Shown: in pieces, positions 55,601 through 64,000 of the stretch | Position numbering within the stretch: position 1 is the stretch's first letter | How the letters are laid out: every line of letters begins with the position of its first letter | NCBI GenBank assembly: GCA_030141605.1 | Contig: JAQGDQ010000078.1 | Coordinates: 124,001-188,000, forward strand | From: Tubiluchus corallicola | Lineage: Eukaryota > Priapulida > Priapulimorpha > Priapulimorphida > Tubiluchidae | Length of the DNA stretch: 64,000 nt | Reading direction: 5' to 3' | Made by a program: the position numbers and the translations under genes | The notes under the pieces: generated by a model | What the model saw: the letters and a program-made list of their open reading frames with translations, nothing else | Told to the model about the DNA's origin: nothing | The model's database searches: none

Positions 55601-58600
55601 AACAGCAATCTGATAGCCTTGATATTGCAAACAACGATAATACTTGTACAGAATCTGACACTCAGTCTGGACATCTTGAAGAGGGTATTGTTTCACCAGA
55701 CAGTGTTCAAAATGTGCTTAAAACTGAAGAAGATGCACTGTTTGAGAAAGATACGTCGATTTACAAAACATCGCTATCAATTGCTAATTTCATAATGTCA
55801 CAGTTTAGCGGCACCTTGGAAAAATCAACATTTAACGCTTTATTGTATGTTATTAAACAGAATCTTAAGGAAATGAACACCGATACTTTTGAAATGAAAG
55901 ACGTTTTGCCTCTGTTCGTAAGTAAGTTAAAAGAAGAAAAACTCATCGAAAACAGTTGCTGCAAGCAAAGTGCTCCAGCTGAAGAAGCTTTCATACAAGG
56001 CTCAACAAAAGAGGAAGACATTCATACTTTGAATACAAAAGATTACAAACAAGAAACCTTTGTAGAAAATCAGACAAAAGAAATACCTCTTGCAAACACA
56101 GATTATAAGTCAAGTGCTTCTCAAAGTGTGTCACGGCGGAAAAGCCTTTCTACAGAGAGGAAGTTTTGTAATTTTCCACTCTCTCCACCCACTAATTTAA
56201 ATAGAAGTGAATTATCTGGTTTTCACAACACAAAGAGAAGTCGAAAAATTAAATCATTTTCTATGGCATCCTCCTTTCGTCCATCTAAAAAACAGTCTTC
56301 TGTTAAACTTGCTTATGACAAAGGAAAAATTATAAAACCAAGCACCTTAAATGGAAGCAGTTCCGGAGTATTAACTGCTTCAAAATTATTATTTGGCCCT
56401 GGTGGCTTAGCAGCTGGTGGACGGCTTCCTCCAGTCAACTCAGAAGCATCTAATGCTACTTTTGCGCATTCAAACAAACCTGATGAGTTATTAGAAAAAA
56501 ATGATCCCTGCTTCAAAATGGACAAGGTAACTGTTCCTGGTGATTCAGATACTGAAGAACAGCTTTTGTTTGAACTTGCCAAACTGCCAGCAGTGAATGC
56601 TGAACCTGCTCCAATAGACCTATCAGAAGCAACAGCTTGTGTAATGCCATCTGTGGACAAAAAACCTCTTATGGGATCTACGTCTGCTATGCAAGAAATG
56701 GTGATTAAAGCTAACTCCATTTTATCAAGTTGCCTTGCAACTGAAGTCTGTGACAAAGATGAGAGTTTGATGAGTACACCTGCCGCTTCTGTGATAGCAA
56801 TGTCAGTTCCTAGTACAAATATTCCCGCTTCTGGTACTTCAGAAAGCATTACATGTAGAGTGGCTACTTCATCCACACAGCACTTGTCAAGTTCTGGTAT
56901 TACACAGCCTGATACTGCAAACACTATTGGTAACACTACAACATGTACAACAATCACTAATACTGTTTCACAGATTATTGATCGATCACTGACTCAAGGA
57001 TCAGTTGGTGCAATGCCAGGAATTCCTACAACTATTCCCCTAGAAACGAAAACAACTCCATTACTCAGTCTTCCACCCAATATAAAATTTGCAGACAACA
57101 TAAAATTACTTATTCCAACAAAAGTATTTTCTCAACATATACAGTCTGCTAGCAAAAAGTTCTCACAACCTGAAAAACCAAACGAAAGTGCTTCCTCGCA
57201 TATTGTACCTACCTCACTGAGATTGCCTCTCCAAGCAGTTGTACCTCAGGGACATCCTTTGTTAATTCCTGTTGCACCTAGAATGGATTGTGAGCATAAA
57301 ACGCAAAATAGAACAAACATCAACGTTGGTAGCACCACAAAAGCTAAACTCAATAAACATGACTGTGGTTTGGTAAACACCATTACGATTACACCAATGG
57401 CAACAGTCGCACAGCCTACTAGTGCACAAAAGGTAACCCAACCTGTTAAACGTGGAGTGATTACACCTGCTCTTCCTTTGTTGCAACTAATACCTGTAGC
57501 TTCAGTCAATAAGACTTTGTCAACCTCTACAAATGTTGTTGACAGTCAAGTAACCTCTCAGAGCATGTGCATTCCAGAGCCACTGAGTTTACAAAAAAAA
57601 TTAAGCATAGCTGATACAAGCAGATCTATATCAATGGATACAAAAGGCAATTTCTCCAAAGAAGATCTTACTGAGCATAGAAATCTTATAATACCACGAA
57701 ATCCTTATAGGACACCTTCTCCTCCTGTTCCTTGCTGCAATGTCGAACTACCATTTAGATTGAAAATGAAAGAGCTTATGCAACACTCTTTAGAAGAAGA
57801 TCAGGATACTGTATTGTCAGATGGTGGGAATTATAGCACTGCAGAAAACACTCCAGTTTCAAATGTACTTTTAGATGTTGCTGATAATAGACATCCTGAT
57901 GCAATAAATGAAGAAGACAGTAGTACTATTGGTAGTGCAACCGAGAAGAATGACTTCCAGACCAAAGTTCGCACTACTTTTCCAGAAAATTCAATGTCAA
58001 GATGGTTAAGTGATAGTGACCACACTTACATAAGCAGCAGTTCTATTTCTAAAACAGTTGGATACAGTAGCATTAGTAATTTGGAAAAACAGATGCCAAA
58101 TCTGCAATCTACATCAGATATTCTGTCAGAGCAAAACAGCATATTTGAAGACATGGTTGTTACCAATCTTTCAACCAGCAATCCTTTTTCTGAACTAAAA
58201 GACAGTGGTCCTCGTGAAGAATATAATGACTTGGGCAGTAGTGAATTTAAAAATAATTCACTTGTTAATAATGCTTTCAGTGACAAAAAGTTGAAGGAAA
58301 TTGACTTATTTGAAGGCTTGTCTACAAGAATTGTAACTAGAAGTCCTGTTTCTCAACTAAGAAATGCTAGTCCTCTTGGAGAATGTGACGACTTAGATAG
58401 TACGTACACTAATTCACCTGCTATTACTGAGCCAGTCACTCCTAGTGGTACTTTCCGTGACAAAACATCTCTTTCCGACCTGAATGTTGACCTTGCTGTT
58501 CAGAAAGCTGCTTCTCAGGCAAATGCTTATACATCTTGCAATGAAAATATTGGAATAAGTAGTTCGGAATACAAAATTGATAATTATGAGAATGAAGACA

Positions 58601-59469
58601 TTAATTCACCATTAAATTTTAGCAGTAAGTCAGAGCGAAGTGATAGGTTACTGACGAATATGTCCATGCACTCACCCACACTACCACAGTTAGACATTGA
58701 TGATGTCGACCATGACTTGAGTCTTTTGAATCCAACGACCCTTTCACAGAGTGTATTAGAAGTTTTAAGTTCCGAGGATGCTATCTTAGATGAAAATCAA
58801 TGTCAGACGGAGTCAACTACTTCATCTGGTCAGCACTTGTCAAAGACTAGTATTGCTTTATTTGATTCTGCAAATAGTTATACTACAGCACCTACAACTG
58901 TCTCTAGTACCGCTTCAGCAGAGCCGTTGAAATATACTGAAGAGCAAGTAAAAAGTTTTGAAAATGGTGAACAAGAATTCAGTGGTAGTCCTTCTTTGAA
59001 TAAAAACTTTATCGAGTTTCTTGGAAACTTTAAGATTAACTTGTGCGACATTCCTTCTCACACGAATGATTCAACTACCTCGTCACTTAGTGGAAAGAAT
59101 TACGATGCATCTACAAACAGCTCAGAAACTTCTAGTTTGGCAAATGACTCAGAAGTAGATATTGAATATTTGAGTGATGAGGATATAATCGATATCATTA
59201 CTGAAATTCCATTGATTTTTGAATCTGAACTAACAAAAGCTGAAAGTGAGTTTTCAGAAAGCATTTCTGACGACAGAAGCCTTAAACAAGAAGACCGTGA
59301 AGGCCAATGTGATAAACCTCATTTTTCAAAACAAAGATGTAAAACAACTCACAAATATAGAGAAAAAAACAGAAGACGTCAGTTATCTCATAGCATTCGT
59401 GTCCTTAAAAGCAGATGTCCAACCATTGCATCAAGTGGTGCTGTTCCAAAACACGTTGTATTAAAAGAG
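52603..59469 (+). CDS. MGA: MGA-like exon with start codon, Cys-rich domain and bHLH
   Basis: 6,867 nt, open throughout, from MGKSRKKLEDAQ to HVVLKE at the donor gag|gtatga. It starts with an acceptor at 52,593-52,594. Without splicing, the frame stops two codons later at 59,475. It contains a 12-residue tandem repeat, the Cys-rich domain (54,949-55,056) and helix 1, the loop and the start of helix 2 of the bHLH (from 59,350). Confidence 0.93.
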
Positions 59470-61360
59470 GTATGAATACTAAGTATTATTTGTAATACTG
59501 CTGATAATGTTGTGATTTCACTCTGAAAGGTCAAACAAACTGAACTGTCTTTAGATATGTATAACTACCAAGGTTGCCTGACGCTGGAAGGTTTAATACC
59601 ACATATATAAACTCACTCATCTGGCAACTATATCTCTGTTGTTATGAAGTCCTGTAAGCAGTCCCTAGATTCATAATACAAATTAAAAATTGCTGTAGCT
59701 TAAATTCTGGATATTGTGCAACTGCAGTTTATATGGCAACGTTAACTGACAATAATGTTAAAATAACTTTTTTAGTCCCATTGAAGTTAGACCTGCCCCT
59801 GTTGACATAAAATACATTGTTTAAGAAACAAAAACTCAGTTAGTCATATCACTTTACAGCAATTGCATGTTTGCTTTGTTCATTTGCAACAAACTGGCTT
59901 TGACTTCAAATTAGGACTGAGCTTGGGTTACCATCTTTAATGTGAAGAAGAAAAGATAGGAATGCTTACTATAAATATCGGTATTGGATCTCTTTCAGTC
60001 AATTTTATAATGTTCACTTGCTTGGCCTTGACTTTTGTTCTGACATTAAGCGGCAGAAATATCTTTTAGAAGTGCCCTGTATTTATTAGAAAGCATGGGA
60101 TGCCATATCCTGCTTGAAATTATTCAAGTCCTAGAAGCATACACTAAGTTTTACAGGTCTTCAGTCTGGTTGAGTCGGATATGGGGTCGACCCTGCATTC
60201 CATGCTCATTGAAGGTTAGGTATTAAGCTACTTTATCGCAGCTGCGAAAGATGCACTCAGGACCTCTGGTCATTGGTTCCTAAACATTGCCATTTTGTTC
60301 CTGGGTTGGGATGGTCGAGTTGTATAGACTTCAGGATGCCAACCGCTATATTTATATTTGCATATACTATTTATATATTTATTTATATATTATATATTAT
60401 TTATTTATTTATATATATTTATTTGCATATTTATATATCTATATTTGCATAGACTTGTATGTTTTAATGCATCTCGTTTTAATTACCAAACTCGCTGTAA
60501 CGCCAACTCTTTTGCATTCCCGAAATAGGCAGTATAAAGGGGTTCGACTGAATTGTCACAAATCGTACTTGACTTCTGGTTTTATGTAGGCAATTAATTT
60601 TGTGAAAGACTTAGAATTTGAAGAGCAGTGCCTGCGTAAGAAGAAAATTAGTCTACAAGCTAGACAAAACGTTCTTAAGAAACGCTTGGAGCTCCTTTGG
60701 CAAGGTAAACTTTATATTTAGTGTCAATATTTATTAAAGTGAAAATTCTATAGAACTTCTTCAGTGACTGTTGACCTTCACATAAATTTACCATAATCAG
60801 TTTATCTGATTTTCATGATTCCAAGTGTCTCCAGGATTCGTCTTCTACACCACTTGATATACTCCTCATAATTGCACCTGTTGTCATTTGTGCTTGTGGT
60901 ATAGGCTGTTTATAATTAAACCTGTATGTAAACTATGTCCAAATTATCTTAACTTAGTTGCTTTAAAATGACCACAAGTTTCAGGGCATATTAGCATGCA
61001 CTCCCTTTAGCAGGCCTTTTACTAAAAAAAACTAGCTATTTACAGTTTTATATTTGCGCCTGTTGTTATGATTATTCCATAATCTTGTGAGATGGTTTTT
61101 ATTATTACCTGAGGAACAATTAGCTAATTTAGCAGTACGTTTTCACTTGATAGTGTTTGCTGGCTGTACTGTCAACTCAGTACTGTGTACTGTCAAACGC
61201 TTTTTCATTTCTCTATCTTCGGAGAAATATTTCTATTTCAGAGAAAAATGGGCCAAATACGAAAGCGAGGATAACGAGAATTGACCTTAAACGAAATCTT
61301 TTGTTTTGGAAGATCGACAGTTGTGAGGCAGATGAAACAGATCATCAGTTCTCAACGTGA
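52603..61360 (+). CDS. MGA: MGA-like bHLH-leucine-zipper transcription factor, gene span
   Basis: Nuclear protein related to MAX gene-associated protein, the MAX partner of the PRC1.6 repressor complex (family knowledge). Three exons give 2,366 residues. Seen: long Ser/Thr-rich disordered regions; basic patches; a Cys-rich module at 783-818 (CCLGCVC, then HCGNVDCMFGCTCGH), which I assign to the MGA-specific DUF4801 domain; and a C-terminal bHLH with H2250, E2254 and R2258, the class B E-box pattern. The zipper has leucines at 2297, 2304, 2311, 2318 and 2325 in perfect heptads. No T-box is found, though vertebrate MGA has one at its N-terminus. The start is placed at ATGGGAAAATCA after a splice acceptor. 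The in-frame ATG at 52,540 would add a hydrophobic leader unsuited to a nuclear protein. Confidence 0.85.
53389..53460 (+). repeat. 36-bp in-frame tandem duplication in the MGA-like CDS
   Basis: Two units encode DVSDVPVIDGPY twice in a row, with one silent difference (gatgtc / gatgtt). It is a recent in-frame duplication. Confidence 0.97.
60300..60345 (+). mobile_element. Truncated tRNA-Ser-like SINE head
   Basis: tgggatggtcgagttgtata and cttcaggatgccaacc are a diverged match to the head of the SINE at 14,961. The copy stops before its B box and passes straight into AT-rich repeats. Confidence 0.5.
60348..60460. repeat. (TTTATATA)n-like AT repeat
   Basis: Imperfect tttatatattta units with interspersed tttgcata, in the intron after the large MGA-like exon. 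Confidence 0.9.
60590..60704 (+). CDS. MGA: MGA-like exon: helix 2 and leucine zipper
   Basis: 115 nt, ttttatgtag| to caag|gtaaac. Continues helix 2 in phase 0 as AINFVKDLEFEEQCL and goes into the zipper (SLQARQNVLKKRLELL) with leucines every seventh residue. Confidence 0.93.
61242..61360 (+). CDS. MGA: MGA-like last exon and stop
   Basis: Acceptor ctatttcag|, phase 1 in, stop tga at 61,358. Encodes a short basic-then-acidic tail (KARITRIDLKRN, then CEADETDHQFST). Confidence 0.8.
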
Positions 61361-62264
61361 TTCTATTGTAAATGTTTAAATTAATGTGTTTATTTTACTG
61401 TAAAGTTTGGTGTTAAAAATATCGCAATGTAATGTAATATTTTTTGTGAAAACATCTTTTTTCGAAAGTTGTTATAAATATAAGAAAATTTATTTTTTGA
61501 TTCTAGAACAGGGCATATGGATGTCTGAGTTTAGGCTGGAAGGTCATATAAGCTGGCCGCTTATAGTAGGCACTGGCAGATCACATTGCAATTGGACTTT
61601 TTGTTCCTCTGTTAGGAAGAATACTTTTCAGTTGTCAGTTTAGTTGCTAAAACAGTTATTGTGATAATAATTATTGTAACTAATCATGTCAGATAATGGA
61701 TAGAAAACTATTGTACTATAATGTTACTAAGTTAAAATTAATAATGTACAGTTCTACAAGAGCTTTTAAGAATAAGGAAAATCAAGACAATGATGTTTGA
61801 TAGTTTTGCAGCATTGTTTCAGTAGCACATTATTAAGAAGGACAACCATTTTTGACATCTTAAAATATATTTTAAATGATCTTATATTTTTTTGTCTTAA
61901 ATGTTGCTACCTTCAAAATAAGACAACTTTCAGTCATTCACTCTTGTACATTATTAGCTGTTCTGTAAAGAATTTTCAAGGATTTTACAAAATATATATT
62001 AGATATTCTTGTTTTTTCTGATAAATTATCACACAATTCCTCAATAGCAGGGATTAGTAAATAAATATTTAAGTTTAAACAAGTTTATTTACTATCGTTA
62101 CAACCAAAAGCACAGCATAAATTACAAAATATGAAAATTTTTAGAAGAATAAGAAACAAGGTAGAACATGCAGCAACAAGCACTTTTTCACTGTTACAAG
62201 ATATATGAACGAAATAAAGTACACCCATTATTGTCTTCCTACTTCTTAGTCATCATTGTGATCA
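61361..62264. other. Probable 3' UTR and downstream of the MGA-like gene
   Basis: AT-rich. Possible AATAAA signals are at 62,060 and 62,213. Nothing else recognised. Confidence 0.4.
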
Positions 62265-64000
62265 CTAATCATCTTTACCTTCGATGATCGGGGCGAAGCT
62301 AATAGCTTTTTGCCCATGGTTGTAATACTTAATTATATACCTAAGTTTGTGGATCCGGTTAAACACTGTAACTGTTAATATTATGCCATTGTGGTGTATA
62401 GTCAGGTGTGAGTCTTTAATTCTCCACCAAAAAGGTCCATTCAGGCTGAAATGGGTCGTGGTACATTTCAGGACGGTCTTTCCAATACTGATCCAGTTGT
62501 ATCTTAAAGTGTGAAGCATTAGTGGCACACCATACTTTAGTATTTAATGAATTCCACTCACTGACATTCCTGAACATGAACCTATTCCTGTTTCTGCATC
62601 TGGGCTTAATAACTTTATATCCAGTACCTCGTAGATTATTAGCAAAATAACGACCATGCTGTAGTTTAGTCATATTGTTCTTGATACGAAACATTAGGAT
62701 CAAACCACCTCTCTTCCTTCAAAATGTCAGTGAGGGGAGCTTCAAATTCTTCATCCGTTCTGAATACGTCAGATGATTCATGGAATCTCAGGATGAAATT
62801 TCAGGAACTAATTTTATAGTTCTACGTTGGACAGATTCCACTTTTCTTATTGCATTCAGTCTAGATGGATTCCATATGACATCTCTGTAGTCACGGATAA
62901 GACGGGCAAAGGTTTTGTATAAAATCAGAAACATCGGGATATCTAGGAAACTGAAAGTTCTTCTAATTAACCAAAGCCTCTTGCTTTCTTGGTGACTCCA
63001 TCAGTATGTTGGCTAAATGTCAGCTTGTTATCCACATATATCCCAAGATCCTTTCAACACTCAATTTGCGTTATGATTCTCTGTCCACCTGACGTATCAC
63101 TCACGAAATTGTTAAATTCGTTATGGTTGTTCCCTAGATGCAGCGTTTTGCATTTATCTGCATTAAATGGCATTTGCCATTCTTTGGACCATGCATCCAT
63201 GACTGATATGTCACACTGCATTGTCATACGATTATAAACTGACTTTACACTTTTGTGTCATCGGCAAACATTTTGACTGTTGATGTTAATTTGTCTGGTA
63301 GGTCGTTAGCAAAGATAAGAAATAATAAGCACACTGCCCTGTGGTACGACACTCATTACAGCAACATCGGATGACTTACTAGAGTTGATTATTACACACT
63401 GCGAACAATTTGTTAAAAAATCTTGAATCCATGCTAAAATGTTACCAGATATTCCGTAAGCCTGCAGTTTTGAAACAAGTTTCTTGTGGGGAACCTTATC
63501 AAATGCTTGCCGAAAATCATAATATATCACGTTTACATCCCAGCCAGTCAGTTAAAACATCCAGCGTGATTTTTGAAATATCATCTTAAGCAGAGTTGCT
63601 AGCATTATCTTAAGCTGCTTTATTGCGAAGAGATGAAACTGATCGGATCCCATTGCTGAATCATCTTTGAGATGAGAAATGGCATCAATAATTAAATTCT
63701 CTGTGACTTCTGTTGAGCTGATACTGTGTCAGTTTGGCTGGCAAATCGTACATTAATTTCTTCCTCATCAGTAAACCCACTTGCAAAATACTGATTTAAA
63801 AGTTGTGCCTTATCAAAGTTCAGTTGTTTTATACACCATTGTTATTCAATGTTGGAACTTTATCCCATTTATTTAGATTCTGATTTACATATGCCCAGAA
63901 TTGCTTTGGTTTTTCTCGTGCAGACTCAACAAAGGTTCTCTCATAATTCTTCTTTGCATTGCGAATGACTGGCATTGTTCGATTTCTCTGTTGCACATAA
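62265..64000 (-). mobile_element. LINE reverse-transcriptase region, decayed, runs off the window
   Basis: Minus-strand pieces in order: a pre-RT linker (NAKKNYERTFVESAR, KPKQFWAYVN) near the window edge, the DFRQAFDKVPHKKLVSKL motif, YGISGNILAWIQDFL, VVPQGSVL, FADDTKV (FADD at 63,257-63,268), and a C-terminal frame at 62,416-62,703 (ECW-type NVSEWNSLN, QLDQYW). Frameshifts and stops break the frame. The 5' part lies beyond the window. It belongs to the CR1/Jockey-like group and differs in sequence from the LINE at 46,883. Confidence 0.85.

Noticed and set aside
1-64000. CRISPR array, prokaryotic operon or phage-like system
   Set aside because: The DNA is intron-rich and animal; no spaced identical repeats or bacterial gene organisation are present.

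Overview
This is a nuclear genomic window from an invertebrate animal. It is AT-rich, its genes are split by many introns, and it carries SINE, LINE and MITE-like repeats. Three protein-coding genes are recognisable. A 120-nt 5S rRNA-like sequence resembles spiralian (mollusc/annelid) 5S genes as I remember them, so a lophotrochozoan is possible, but the sequence does not settle the phylum.

Region 1 (about 1-3,358) holds two decayed LINE fragments and no host gene that I can see. Region 2 (3,359-40,297, plus strand) is one complete gene of 19 coding exons for a relaxin-receptor-like leucine-rich-repeat GPCR (LGR type C, RXFP1/2-like). It runs: signal peptide, one LDLa module, a cysteine-containing LRR cap, ten LRR exons of exactly 72 nt, a hinge, a seven-transmembrane domain and a cytoplasmic tail. 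I joined the exons by hand. Every splice phase agrees, the coding exons sum to 2,367 nt (788 residues plus stop), and the large introns carry most of the repeats.

Region 3 (about 43,284-50,541, minus strand) is AASDHPPT, the 4'-phosphopantetheinyl transferase, with five exons found. It converges on the receptor gene and is divergent from region 4. Region 4 (52,603-61,360, plus strand) is an MGA-like transcription factor. It has one 6.9-kb exon and two short ones, a Cys-rich MGA-type domain and a C-terminal bHLH-leucine zipper, but no T-box in the window. The interval between regions 3 and 4 looks like a shared bidirectional promoter, with a YY1-type motif and two CACGTG E-boxes. From about 62,270 to the right edge is a decayed LINE on the minus strand.

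The three genes have no evident functional link. The most unusual structures are a 2-kb element with layered inverted arrays of short repeats and a 7-bp target duplication (12,653-14,671), decayed or duplicated exon copies inside the receptor gene, 5S- and tRNA-derived SINE families, and a LINE lying just upstream of an AASDHPPT splice acceptor.
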